This document shows positions 55,207 to 64,000 of a stretch of DNA of 64,000 nucleotides, piece by piece (within the stretch, counting starts at the first letter, position 1; every line of letters begins with the position of its first letter). The position numbers and the translations under genes were made by a program. The notes under the pieces are model-generated. The model was given only the letters and a program-made list of their open reading frames with translations, ran no database searches and was not told the DNA's origin. The stretch comes from Craspedostauros australis (taxonomy: Eukaryota; Bacillariophyta; Bacillariophyceae; Mastogloiales; Achnanthaceae): assembly GCA_026770025.1 (NCBI GenBank), contig JAMXDE010000020.1, positions 558,001 to 622,000 on the forward strand, read 5' to 3'.

Positions 55207-56802
55207 CTAAATTCTTTCCCCCACATTCATCTTATCCATCAACCGTTTCAAACTGCGTGGAGAGTTGAATGTTGGGTGAATGACTGTGCCGCCAGAATGG
55301 TCCGCATCGCAAAGAATGAAGTCCGGATTGATTCGAAGTTGCCGTCGGCGCTGTTTCTTGGGTGGCTGTTGTTGCTGTTGCTGTTCTTGATTGGAGCGGC
55401 TGCTGTTGGTGGGTACCAGAATCCGAGTGACCTTCTTGCCATTTCCAGATTTGATCTTCTTCTTTTGTGCCAAAGGGCGCGCAGAAACCTTATTCTGGTC
55501 TGGTCGTTTCGGGTTGGAGGTGGACTGCGTTTGGACTTGGTGCTGGCCATCAGGTTTACCTCCCATCTTGAGGCAAGCAGCCTCGAACCCAACCGCGGCG
55601 ACCCAGATAGTTGCATCCTGGGACAGAGGTTTATGGTCGATTGGTTTGATGGTGGATTGGCGTTGAGAGAGATGCGTGGAATGCAACGCGCTTGATGGAG
55701 CAGAGCCAACATTCATGGATGGCGGGTCCATGATTTGCAGCCATACTGGCACAAGGGAGTAGATGTTTCGAAGATGAGAGGAAAGTGCCGTTGCTGTATC
55801 ATTCGGAAACAGTTTAGTGATATCCGAGAATATGAGCACGCATGCTGGCGATTCGGCAATTGATTCTTGGTTGAGACGATTGGATGCGACCTGTGCTGCC
55901 GCATTTCGCCCCTTCAGGATGCCATGGATGTGCTTGTGCAACGCATCTGCCACGCGCAAGCACTCTTTGAGGCTGCCTGATCGATGAACATCGCGTGCAC
56001 TATCTTCTGTTTCGATGGCCATTGAGTCAGCGGGAGGATTCGGCTCACGGCTCTGCTTCCCGACAGCTGCAGTTGTCGCTGCTTCTTTTTGAGCTCGAAG
56101 ATTGCTGGTGCGCTTGGAGGCCTCGATGCCGCGCATCTCACGCAGACTCTGGCGGACACGGCGGCTAGTTTGCGCGCTGACGCCATTCTCCTCCGCTTCC
56201 TTCCCGAGTCTTCTCATCTCCTTCCGTCGATTGCCTTGGAATGGATGCAAGGTGAGGTACATGGTTCCATTCTCCCCATCTTGCTGCTGCTGTGGTTGCT
56301 GTTGCTGATTAGTGTTCGTCCGTCCAGCCACTCCAGCACGCAGTTCCGCGATCGCATGATGCACCGTCTCAGCAAACCTGTACAAAATCCCATCGCTCAC
56401 GCAAATCAGATCGTGCCACATCCTGCAATCTCTCGCAGCCAGTTCGGGAGGCACTGCGACTTGGCTTGTCAAATGTTGCTGCGTTGATGTTGATGTTGAT
56501 GTCGATGTTGACGGTTTGGGATCAGGCAAGGTAAGCTTGGAGACCAAAGTCCGGAATTCAGCGAATGTCATGCGATGACCTGTGGTGCTTTGCAGGAAAT
56601 GAGGTAGCAGCTTCCCCTCCAGCTTCAGCAGGCATTGCGTCTCGATGGCGATTTTCACCTTGTCATCATCCTTCGTTGCGTTGCTCGTTGTGGTGCCGTC
56701 GCCCTCCTGGCGTCGTCTTCTCTTGCCGCGCCCATTTCGTGGTGACTCCGTGACCTCCTTCGGCCGACGTTTCCCATTTTCTGGCTTGGGTGACTGCATC
56801 AT
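55207..56802 (-). CDS. Unknown basic, Q-rich protein (probably nuclear)
   Basis: 531 residues from the ATG at 56802; the frame continues to a GTG upstream. The N-terminus is very basic (GKRRPKEVTESPRNGRGKRR), like a bipartite nuclear localisation signal. Two more ordered stretches are visible: about 47-200 (IETQCLLKLEGKLLPHFLQS to CVSDGILYRFAETVHHAIAE), and about 280-370 (LKECLRVADALHKHIHGILK, then CVLIFSDITKLFPNDTATAL and YSLVPVWLQIMDPP). Poly-Q and K/R-rich stretches separate them. The final 40 residues (RINPDFILCDADHSGGTVIH and on) also look conserved. I do not recognise the family. Confidence 0.7.
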   Translation of the reverse strand: MMQSPKPENGKRRPKEVTESPRNGRGKRRRRQEGDGTTTSNATKDDDKVKIAIETQCLLKLEGKLLPHFLQSTTGHRMTFAEFRTLVSKLTLPDPKPSTSTSTSTSTQQHLTSQVAVPPELAARDCRMWHDLICVSDGILYRFAETVHHAIAELRAGVAGRTNTNQQQQPQQQQDGENGTMYLTLHPFQGNRRKEMRRLGKEAEENGVSAQTSRRVRQSLREMRGIEASKRTSNLRAQKEAATTAAVGKQSREPNPPADSMAIETEDSARDVHRSGSLKECLRVADALHKHIHGILKGRNAAAQVASNRLNQESIAESPACVLIFSDITKLFPNDTATALSSHLRNIYSLVPVWLQIMDPPSMNVGSAPSSALHSTHLSQRQSTIKPIDHKPLSQDATIWVAAVGFEAACLKMGGKPDGQHQVQTQSTSNPKRPDQNKVSARPLAQKKKIKSGNGKKVTRILVPTNSSRSNQEQQQQQQPPKKQRRRQLRINPDFILCDADHSGGTVIHPTFNSPRSLKRLMDKMNVGERI

Positions 56803-57375
56803 CGTGCTGTCGCTCCTCCTTCGCACGGTTTTGCATCGATCTTTGGAGCGTGGAGCACTCCGCGTTGTGCGTCTCTATTCTATTGCGTACGACTATGGCA
56901 CACTCTATTCGTGTCTGCGTTTGTGTAGGTATGGTATGGCACACACGATCCTGAACTGAAGCTGCTGCGATACCGGAGACGTGCCTTCCTCACCAACGCC
57001 TCTGGTGTTGAGATTGCATCCAGACGAGAGTTTGGACGTGTTTTGTGGTCACTCACCTGTGATCTTTTGGGTTTGGTTGCGCGAGTCCGACGCAGATTTT
57101 CGTGATGGAAATTCCGACGGCGAACAAAAGTACTTCCTCTATAGTACCGAAAGCGACCGCTGGTCGTGAGAGAATACGCTTCATTTAGTACTGTAACTTC
57201 TGTTACCACCATGTTGTGCGAACAGCACCATGACGGCTCTCGAACCACAAGAAGGGGTGTAGCGGAGCACCTGGCCATTGCGTTACCATTCAATTCCAAA
57301 GCTATTGTATTAGAGTATTGCGCGGCATTATATGTTAGAGAGCATGGGATGCTGCTGCTGCTGATACCCGCCGCT
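56803..57375. other. Intergenic, between two minus-strand genes
   Basis: Upstream region of the basic protein gene and 3' flank of the photolyase gene. A GTAAC/GTTAC hairpin with a 4-base loop lies at about 57191-57204. No gene is seen. Confidence 0.5.
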
Positions 57376-59226
57376 TCATTTGGATGACTTTGATTGGAAG
57401 AAGGAAGTGATTGGCTTCGTGCAACTCGCAGCGCGACTGACATCGCCTGTTCGGGCGCGCTTGGCTTGGTGCTGCTTGGTGGAAGCAGATGATTGAGCCA
57501 CCATGCCAGATGATGCGGAATCCGTCTCAAACAGATGTTGCTTGGCATCTTCAAAACCTTCGGCGCCAGTTCGATAGCGATGGGACCATTTTGTCGAGAT
57601 GGATCGACCATCCCTGTCTGGCTTGTCGCCCCAGCCGAAGCACCACAGAATGCCGCTGTAGCTCGGCGGGGACAACCCGTCCAATGCGAAGCGGTCATTC
57701 AGACAGCACATTTGAAACAGGATGGCATCCGCGCTGTTGCCCGGAACGTCCGCCATCCAATGCACCGCCGTCTTGCCCCACGTCATGCGCGCGTTGTTGT
57801 GGAGCTCGCCAGTTTCGATGAGGTACGATTGCATCGCATTCCATGTTGCATCGGCGGAGGTCGCACTTTCCAGCTGTTCGTACAAAGAAACCGCAGCAGG
57901 ACCAACCGGAACGGACGTTGTTGATCCGTGTCCATCCGCATGGGATGGCCTTGATAGCTTCTTCTGTTTCCCACTCAGAAACGACACTGACCATTCAGGC
58001 AAAATCTGCGATCGATGGTATAGCGGCGTCGCAAAGGAATGGGCATAGCCATGTTCACGCCACTTCACAGCCTCTTCCAAGAACTTGTCGCAGCCTACTG
58101 CAAGCCCTGTCCTATTGGCTTTGGCGTCCCATACCTGCGAGATGACGTCGAAGATGGAGAGAATCCCCAGATTCAAGTAGCATGACGCCCGGCTGACTGC
58201 ATGCACGAGGACGATCTGATTGCGACGCTTGGCGTAGTTCTGCAAATGGTACTGCAGGAAGTCCTTCCATCGCTTCTTGGCACATGCTTCGGATCCGTGA
58301 GTTTGTGGAGATGGCGGAACTGATGTGTCCACGCCGTACTCCTTTCCGACTGTCATGACCCATTCCTTTGGAACCGTTGCCAACAATTCATCGGCTGTCC
58401 ACGGGCGCTTGGATGGCGCGATGTTTTCGACCCTTCTCCAGTTCGGCGGGATGGCATCCAGTATGGTGGTGCAGATGGGATCGGAGTGTTCTCGCGACAG
58501 CAGGAAGAAACCCTTGGGTAGCTTTATTTCTAGGATCGGTGCGTCGAGAGAACGGTCACGTACAGCGCTGTACACCTGGCTGCGGCGTCCGGCGTTGGTG
58601 TTCTTCTCCCACATCCATGCCTTCTTCGGCACGCCATTAAAGTACATGACGCCGTCCTTCTGCTTCACGAACTGAAGTTTGATCCGCGGTGGAACTGTCG
58701 TGCTTCCGTCCACCGTCCACATGGCAACGTCCGCCCCGATGCAGGCCTTCGCAACACGTTGGACGCAGGTCCGGAATGGTGCCACGAAGGGTTCGTCCGC
58801 CACGACGGCGGCTGCTTTGTAGACCAGCTTGAGATGATCTGGCGTGCGTGCTCCTGGACCATGAACGCGGATGGCGACCCCTGCACCGTGCTCCTCCCAT
58901 TGTCGGCAGCAAGATTGCAAGGCCTCCAAAATGAAGGCGTACCGTCTGGCAGTATGGCAAATGGCCTTGCCGCCGACGTGTGAACGACCCGGTTCGAGGT
59001 GCTCGTCATCGAGGACGGTGCACAGCACCAGCACGTTGCACTGCAGTTGGTTTGCCAATCGGCAGGCAAGCGCGAAGCCTGGATTGTGACGCTGGCGCAG
59101 CACGACGGTGGGAAGGTACAGAACGAACGATCTGCCAGGTTTCACTGACGCTGTCGAACAGTACAGCATCCTGTCAGCCAACGTCGACGGCAGCGAAGCC
59201 ATGAACTGAGGATGGTCGAACGCCAT
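57376..59226 (-). CDS. Photolyase/cryptochrome-family flavoprotein, class II-like
   Basis: Single exon, 616 residues. The N-terminal third has the alpha/beta antenna-domain pattern (SFVLYLPTVVLRQRHNPGFA, LQCNVLVLCTVLDDEH, YAFILEALQSCCRQWEEHG, AAAVVADEPFVAPFR). The C-terminal half is the FAD-binding domain, with WNAMQSYLIETGELHNNARM, TWGKTAVHWMAD, LNDRFALDGLSPPSYSGILW and KWSHRY. These are closest to class II CPD photolyases (LH-N-RM-WGK, LNDRYELDG-P-Y-GILW). Light-driven repair of pyrimidine dimers is the natural guess, but the N-terminus diverges, so a signalling role is possible. The tail ends TKPITSFFQSK, a variant of the PCNA-interacting (PIP) box with T in place of Q. Confidence 0.88.
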   Translation of the reverse strand: MAFDHPQFMASLPSTLADRMLYCSTASVKPGRSFVLYLPTVVLRQRHNPGFALACRLANQLQCNVLVLCTVLDDEHLEPGRSHVGGKAICHTARRYAFILEALQSCCRQWEEHGAGVAIRVHGPGARTPDHLKLVYKAAAVVADEPFVAPFRTCVQRVAKACIGADVAMWTVDGSTTVPPRIKLQFVKQKDGVMYFNGVPKKAWMWEKNTNAGRRSQVYSAVRDRSLDAPILEIKLPKGFFLLSREHSDPICTTILDAIPPNWRRVENIAPSKRPWTADELLATVPKEWVMTVGKEYGVDTSVPPSPQTHGSEACAKKRWKDFLQYHLQNYAKRRNQIVLVHAVSRASCYLNLGILSIFDVISQVWDAKANRTGLAVGCDKFLEEAVKWREHGYAHSFATPLYHRSQILPEWSVSFLSGKQKKLSRPSHADGHGSTTSVPVGPAAVSLYEQLESATSADATWNAMQSYLIETGELHNNARMTWGKTAVHWMADVPGNSADAILFQMCCLNDRFALDGLSPPSYSGILWCFGWGDKPDRDGRSISTKWSHRYRTGAEGFEDAKQHLFETDSASSGMVAQSSASTKQHQAKRARTGDVSRAASCTKPITSFFQSKSSK

Positions 59227-59828
59227 GGCGTACTAGTCCTGCTCTATTCTATGCTGTCCTGCGGATTCCGTTCGACGTTGGAGACAAGACCATACTTGTG
59301 CAAGTATGTACCTATAATACCAGTGAATGCCCAGGTCTCTCTGTTTGCATGTTCCTCTCTGGCCTCCGTCGTGTCATGTTGCGGAGTTGTGATGTAGATC
59401 ATCGTGCGTGTGTGTCGCTTTGCCTTCGTTTCCAAAAATGAATCAGAGAAGGAAGGTATCTTTAGTACCGACAAATATCTCAATACTGTACCACATGAAG
59501 CATGTACTACTCAGGAGGTATGTCAATATGACGTCACCGACCGTGTTCGCTCACAAATTTCGTACGTGTCGCGTTGATTGGCTTCAACAACGCCGATGAC
59601 AAGACGGAAAGAAAGAGGCGAAAGACACAGAAGGCAGCTGCGATCCAAACTGAGCAATGGAGAAGGAGTTGACGTCGACGAAGAGAAGAGAAGAAAGCGA
59701 GAGCAATGGACAGAATGCTTCTCTCTTCAGAGAGTATGTACACCTGTCCACACAGCCACAAAAAGAAACAGCGACCTCCATCGGCGTCATCAGTGTAGCT
59801 GCCAGGTGCCCACTTCAACAACTTCATC
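59227..59828. promoter_or_regulatory. Divergent promoter, photolyase / lumenal protein
   Basis: 600 bases between divergent ATGs. No gene is seen. A TTCTCTCTTCAGAGAG-type inverted repeat lies at about 59721-59735, near the plus-strand start. Confidence 0.45.
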
Positions 59829-60825
59829 ATGCAAACCATTGCCCAAGTCTCTCTCCTGCTGCTGGTGGCGGTCATCTGTTCATCGGTCAGATCCACCTCA
59901 GCATTCGTTGCTACGAGCACATCTGGTGGTGTTTCCACACAGCTCGCAGCCGAATCTAGCAATGCCAACCGACGTGCCTTCCTGGGTGCGATGGGAGGCA
60001 TCGCCTCTGCAGTCGCCACCACCAACGCACCGGCCTTTGCCGAGCAGGCCAAGGAATACCGACAGGGCATCGAGGTGAACGCCTTCAACGGATTGATCTT
60101 CAACTACAGAGGTGGTTCGTTCAATGGATTGGATGAGGATGATCTGGCGGAACCGTCGGTGACATACTCCGAATTCAACCGACGATTGAAGGCTGGCGAG
60201 GTTGCCTTTGTGGAGTTCATGGCACCGTAAGTTCTGGGCTGGTCTTCTCAAACGTTGTAGAGCGGAGCGGAGCAGAGTGGAACGTACAATACTCGGTTCA
60301 TGCCCTATGTGGGATGACATCAAATTGCTCTGCAGAGCACTGAGCAGCGTTGCTCATTGGATGTTTGCTTGGTTTCTACGACAGTTCCAATTCGGGCATT
60401 GGAAGATCTTGTGCAAAGCAGAAATACAATACAACTGTTCTGCAATTGGACCACATGTGACCAACCTGCCACATGCATCTGTGTATCCGTACATCGCGTG
60501 CTAACCTCCCAATAATTGCCCCATCTCTTCTATGTTGAATGCTCGTGAACATTCATTCATTTGTCTTCGTGCTCGACGGCAATCCTTGCATCCCCGCTTT
60601 TCATTTCTTTCACGCAACAGAGACGGTGATGCCGCCTACGTGACATTCAAGGCAAGCGAAGCCGATGCCACCCCCAAGCCAATCCGCATCGGCGAAGGAT
60701 ACCCAATTGAGCAGCACGATGGATACTCGAGTCCCATGTTCTGCGTCAAGACTGTCGCGAAGGCAGGCGTGCCATACAAGTTCACGGTGCCAGGCATGGC
60801 CAAATTCCAGGCGATGGCCAAATAG
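59829..60825 (+). CDS. Thylakoid-lumen protein with FtsH N-terminal-like domain
   Basis: Exon 1 is 59829-60226 and exon 2 60621-60825 (GTAAGT...CAACAG, phase 2), giving 200 residues. The targeting is tripartite: signal peptide ending TSA, Phe26 at the cleavage site, transit stretch, then a twin-arginine lumen signal NRRAFLGAMGG (R48, R49) ending APAFA at about residue 71. The mature part reads VTYSEFNRRLKAGEVAFVEF, a short turn, then AAYVTFKA and PIRIGEGYP. This is the fold pattern of the small domain (PF06480) that precedes the membrane segments of FtsH proteases (Y-SEF---V--G-V--V). No ATPase or protease follows. It may regulate or mimic FtsH in the lumen, but that is inference. Confidence 0.8.
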
Positions 60826-61128
60826 TGGCATTGTGCACCCACAAGCGGGCTTGGCGGATGCAGACAGTAGTGCGCCTGCATGCACAGACAATCAGATGAT
60901 GATATCCATTTGAGTTCCATGCAAGTGGTCGTAACACGATTTGGTGGCAGTATCCGTAATGTAGAGCACTCTACTCTACGTCGCTACAGGACGCAAACTC
61001 ATTGAAGTCAAATAGTACTCGTCGCATTGTCGGAAAAGTAACAAAGGTCGAAAACTATCATACTTTACAGTAGTGCTCTAAGGAGTATTCGATATGGTTC
61101 AAAGCCACTCCAAGCTACGTCGACGCCA
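60826..61128. other. Convergent intergenic interval
   Basis: Between the lumenal-protein gene (plus) and RGP1 (minus). GTAGAG (60961-60966) pairs with CTCTAC (60969-60974) around a 2-base loop. No gene is seen. Confidence 0.55.
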
Positions 61129-62826
61129 CTACGGCCGTTGTATCCGATCCGCCATTTCTAAAGACAGGTGCTTGAGATCGGCTTGGATATCGTGCGTGAT
61201 GAAGTATTGGTCTTCGCGCGCTTCCTCGATACCGAGCAGCAATTCATTCAACGGCAGATTGGCGGCAACCTCCTCCTCCTCTCCTATCATGTCACTGTTC
61301 TGCTGCCCGCCTTCCTCCTTGAGCGTGTGGTAGACGTGACACGGCAATTCTAACTTGAGATTGTTGTAGGCGTCGCCTTCGCACACAACTATGTCGACCT
61401 GCAACGACACGGTGCATTCCACAATGTCCGTCGACAGCGTGCAGGGCGCATCCAACGGCAGCAGCATGCTGGCGCCGACCCGATCCGTCATGCCGGGTTC
61501 CACAAGGGAATGGCACGTATCAAAGACGAAGGTGCGAGTCTTTTGGGTCTTGCGATTTTCGTAGACAGCCTTTTCTTCGCCGTGCAGGCAGGCGCTGACC
61601 TGGTAGCAGGGGATCCATTCGTCCTGGACGTGGTGCAGGTGCTGCGGGAAATCCCATTTGAGATGGACGCGGGAGCCGGGTATCATTTGAGAGCCGCCGA
61701 CGACGGTGAGGACGCAGACGGGACGGCCCTCGTGGTTGGAGACGCGCAGGGTCTGAAAGTCCGTGGCTCTGGGACGCAACGTGGATGCCGAAGAGATGGT
61801 CATCTGTCCTTGCGGTCGATGCTGGTCGGTGGGGGAGATATGCAGAGGGAGACCTATGGAATGCGCGATGCCGGTGCAGTTGCCGACCTTGAGACGACCG
61901 CTGGTAATGCGACGGTTACCGTCGGCGGGCGACGGCAGCTGGGTTGTGGAGGGGCTGGAGAGGAGGATGAAGGGCGTCTTGATGACCTTCTCTTGCGTGG
62001 GCGACTTAATGAGGACGTCGACGGAGTAGAAGTAGCGGCATGTGGTGGAGACGATGGTGTGCGGCAGATCGTTGGGTATGTCGACGCGGAATGTGTACGC
62101 CAACTGCTGAATTTGCTGCTCCTGCAGCGGCTTGTGATGTCCGATGGTCCGCTCCTCCAAATCGAAGACCTCGAGGCCGTTGGTGACCCAAAATACTACT
62201 GTGTCGCTATCCCCCGCCGTCAGCAAATCAGCATCGTAGCTCTGAAGGAGAGACTGGATGAGGGGATGCTTGCCATATAGCTTGGCGTACTGCGCAACGT
62301 TGTGCCATCTGGGATCGATGCGACAGCATCCAACGGCGAAGACCGTGATGGAGGTGAGGGCATCGCGCAGCGAGTAGTCCGGGTTGGAGGACGACGTGAC
62401 GCCAGGTGGTGGCGTGACGCGCAACGTGCCCACGACGCTCTGGCCCATACGGTAGCTCGATCGCGACAGCACGACCTCGAACTTGGGCAGTTTGGTGCTT
62501 TGCTGGGCATGCAGGGATTGCTGGAGTTGGGGCGTCTGCTGTTGTGGTTGTGGCCGTGGCCGTTGTCGCTGTCTCTGTCGTCCTTTGTGTTGCTGCGCGC
62601 TTGACGTCGATGATGTCTTTGCATCTCCCGGTGCGGCTACCGTTGCCACAGCCTCTGCCACCTTCCTCGTGAGCGTGATCGAGGAACGATCCAGCGACAT
62701 GAGCTTGGAGGAGGCTGAGCCGTCGATGGGGCTGTTCTGCCTTGCGAGATGCGCCGAATTGGTTGGAGGCCTTGCCGGTTGTGATCCTCTCGACCTGCCT
62801 GCTGGTGGTTTCTTCCTTCTATCCAT
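61129..62826 (-). CDS. RGP1: Rgp1, subunit of the Ric1-Rgp1 Ypt6/Rab6 exchange factor
   Basis: 565 residues from the only plausible ATG at 62826; the frame is open further upstream without an ATG. The first 110 residues are Q/R/S-rich and disordered. Then come the two arrestin-like halves of Rgp1 (PF08737): FEVVLSRSSYRMGQSVVGTL, GCCRIDPRWHNV, LAYTFRVDIPNDLPHTIVST and CRYFYSVDVLI. The second half has FQTLRVSNHEGRPVCVLTVV, SRVHLKWDFPQ, the linker YQVSACLHGEEKAVYEN and the final CTVSLQVDIVV. Ric1-Rgp1 activates Rab6/Ypt6 at the Golgi for endosome-to-Golgi retrieval. The family is typically divergent, so identification rests on domain order. Confidence 0.75.
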   Translation of the reverse strand: MDRRKKPPAGRSRGSQPARPPTNSAHLARQNSPIDGSASSKLMSLDRSSITLTRKVAEAVATVAAPGDAKTSSTSSAQQHKGRQRQRQRPRPQPQQQTPQLQQSLHAQQSTKLPKFEVVLSRSSYRMGQSVVGTLRVTPPPGVTSSSNPDYSLRDALTSITVFAVGCCRIDPRWHNVAQYAKLYGKHPLIQSLLQSYDADLLTAGDSDTVVFWVTNGLEVFDLEERTIGHHKPLQEQQIQQLAYTFRVDIPNDLPHTIVSTTCRYFYSVDVLIKSPTQEKVIKTPFILLSSPSTTQLPSPADGNRRITSGRLKVGNCTGIAHSIGLPLHISPTDQHRPQGQMTISSASTLRPRATDFQTLRVSNHEGRPVCVLTVVGGSQMIPGSRVHLKWDFPQHLHHVQDEWIPCYQVSACLHGEEKAVYENRKTQKTRTFVFDTCHSLVEPGMTDRVGASMLLPLDAPCTLSTDIVECTVSLQVDIVVCEGDAYNNLKLELPCHVYHTLKEEGGQQNSDMIGEEEEVAANLPLNELLLGIEEAREDQYFITHDIQADLKHLSLEMADRIQRP

Positions 62827-63408
62827 GTTGCTGTTGTTGCTATCGTCGTTGCTGCTACCCTTGATGTGATTGTGCAAGGGAAGGGGTTGTTGTAATTGCT
62901 GTGATTGCTGTGATTGTTGTCGAGCGGTTTGGCAATTGGCGTTGAGATGTGTCTGCCAAAACTGTCGAAAAACAGGGGCAGAGGGGTGTTCTCGATCAGC
63001 CACCAACCTTCCTCGTGAATTCTTCGATCTTCCAATACCTAGCCGGCTGCCCACGATGGAGATGGGAAGTTGTCGGTGGGAGCATACAAGCACCACTCAT
63101 GCATGCTCTCCTCTCTATCACAATGCTATTATATTATTCTATATAATACAATTAGATGAACAGCTACTCTCTCCAGAGACCATCACATAATCAAAGCATC
63201 GGAATAGTCGTTTGTTCGTATTGTACACATTGTATTGTACACATTGTGCTGTACACATTGAATTGAGCATATTGTAGTGCACCGGAGAGTAGGTATGTTC
63301 ATTCGTTCTGTTCATAGTTTACTTTGTACAGTGGATTGTGCTGCATTGCAACAACCAATGCAGTAGCATCATACCATACCATGCCATACCACAATGTATT
63401 CCACCATG
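62827..63408. promoter_or_regulatory. Upstream region of RGP1 and 3' flank of the carrier gene
   Basis: An A/C-rich leader on the minus strand covers about 62.83-63.0 kb. TGTACACATTG occurs three times with a period of 14 bases at 63222-63260. The rest is AT-rich. No gene is seen. Confidence 0.5.
63222..63260 (+). repeat. Three copies of TGTACACATTG, period 14
   Basis: Identical 11-base cores at 63222-63232, 63236-63246 and 63250-63260, separated by 3-base spacers. Each contains the palindrome TGTACA. Confidence 0.85.
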
Positions 63409-64000
63409 CTACGACAAGGCGCGGTTCTGCATGGCCTTATGAACGACGGTCAGTATCTGCTCGTACGTGAGGAACGTGAAGGCCGCCGTGAGGACAGTTT
63501 GCAATAGCTTGGCGCGCATGCCGGTGAACAGACTGCGCAGTCCACCGTTGCGGTAGAGCTGGATCAGGCAATCCAACGTGCCGTCGTAGCTGGTGTGCGT
63601 GGACTTGTCCAGCCGCAGCACCGTCTGCGCCAGCTGCAGAGGGTACGTGAGGATGGTGGCGATGCCCTTGGCGGTGGCGCCCAATGTGAAGGCCTCGATC
63701 GGCGTGAGCGATGTGCCTCCGTTGCTCGACATCGCCTTTGCTGTCGCCATCATGGCGCGCGCGGCGAGACGGCGGTTCTTCAGCTGCTCGTAGCAGAAGA
63801 ACTGGATGATGGGGTTGGAAACCAACAGCAACGACGCAGATGTTCCGTTCCACATGTGCTGCAGTCCTTTCTGTTGCACCATGTGAATCAATTCTCGCAG
63901 GAGGTTGTTGGTCTCCGTCTGTCCAGTCACGATGGCAATGTTGACCACCCAAAGCGGGTTGGTGAGCAGGACGTTGCCGATCCCGGCCAAGCATGAGGTG
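63409..64000 (-). CDS. Mitochondrial carrier family protein, peroxisomal (PMP34/PXN) type, 5' end outside the window
   Basis: The coding frame runs off the right edge; 196 residues of the C-terminal two-thirds are seen. Two carrier signatures are visible: TNPLWVVNIA and TYPLQLAQTVLRL, each the P-x-[hydrophobic] start of a repeat. Typical transmembrane stretches also occur (MWNGTSASLLLVSNPIIQFF with YEQLKNR after it, and TGMRAKLLQTVLTAAFTFLT with YEQI). The NPLWVVN and NPIIQFFCYEQLK motifs are characteristic of the peroxisomal ATP/NAD/CoA carriers (PMP34, PXN) rather than the ADP/ATP exchanger. It would bring nucleotide cofactors into peroxisomes for beta-oxidation. Confidence 0.85.
   Translation of the reverse strand, partial: TSCLAGIGNVLLTNPLWVVNIAIVTGQTETNNLLRELIHMVQQKGLQHMWNGTSASLLLVSNPIIQFFCYEQLKNRRLAARAMMATAKAMSSNGGTSLTPIEAFTLGATAKGIATILTYPLQLAQTVLRLDKSTHTSYDGTLDCLIQLYRNGGLRSLFTGMRAKLLQTVLTAAFTFLTYEQILTVVHKAMQNRALS

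Noticed and set aside
61510-62280. 256-codon plus-strand frame over RGP1
   Set aside because: Antisense shadow of the RGP1 reading frame.

Overview
The window is nuclear DNA of a photosynthetic stramenopile, most likely a diatom or close ochrophyte relative. Genes carry short GT-AG introns of about 200-460 bases and A/C-rich 5' leaders. Eight of about 20 genes begin with a secretory signal followed at once by an aromatic-containing motif (AFAP, ASAFAP, SASAF, SFGF, AGFLP), the hallmark of import into a complex red-algal-derived plastid. The species cannot be named from the sequence. All gene models were assembled by eye: exons were joined where the reading frame, the GT-AG sites and the family pattern agree.

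Layout. 1-5.1 kb: no supportable gene. 5.1-6.6 kb: Pho80/P-type cyclin (minus, two exons). 6.6-11.25 kb: no supportable gene. 11.25-13.8 kb: plastid-type threonyl-tRNA synthetase. 14.4-14.9 kb: ribosomal protein eL37 (minus). 15.8-18.4 kb: SET-domain lysine methyltransferase. 20.2-24.9 kb: five-exon fused proton-translocating NAD(P) transhydrogenase with a plastid-type presequence. 25.6-27.2 kb: Tic22-like plastid import factor (minus). 28.5-30.0 kb: EDR2-C (DUF1336) protein (minus). 30.25-32.26 kb: a 2-kb DNA transposon relic with perfect 31-bp terminal inverted repeats. 33.3-34.2 kb: unknown plastid-type membrane protein. 35.3-36.5 kb: phosphoribulokinase. 37.4-38.9 kb: aspartyl/asparaginyl hydroxylase-like protein with a plastid presequence. 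39.1-41.2 kb: UAS-UBX protein with a plastid presequence (minus). 41.7-43.1 kb: secretory 2-oxoglutarate oxygenase (minus). 43.6-44.2 kb: small Tim chaperone. 45.0-48.8 kb: Vps18. 49.1-50.3 kb: unknown type II membrane protein (minus). 51.0-54.9 kb: large HEAT/appendage protein resembling TPLATE. 55.2-56.8 kb: unknown basic protein (minus). 57.4-59.2 kb: photolyase-family protein (minus). 59.8-60.8 kb: thylakoid-lumen protein with a stand-alone FtsH N-terminal-like domain. 61.1-62.8 kb: Rgp1 (minus). 63.4-64 kb: peroxisomal-type carrier (minus, cut by the window edge).

Functional themes. Plastid biology dominates (PRK, ThrRS, Tic22, transhydrogenase, UBX protein, lumenal protein, hydroxylase, orphan membrane protein). 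A second theme is endomembrane trafficking (Vps18 of HOPS/CORVET, Rgp1 of the Ypt6/Rab6 exchange factor, TPLATE-like coat subunit, EDR2-C protein). There is no operon logic. Several convergent gene pairs are separated by intervals rich in short perfect hairpins, which may be 3'-end signals.
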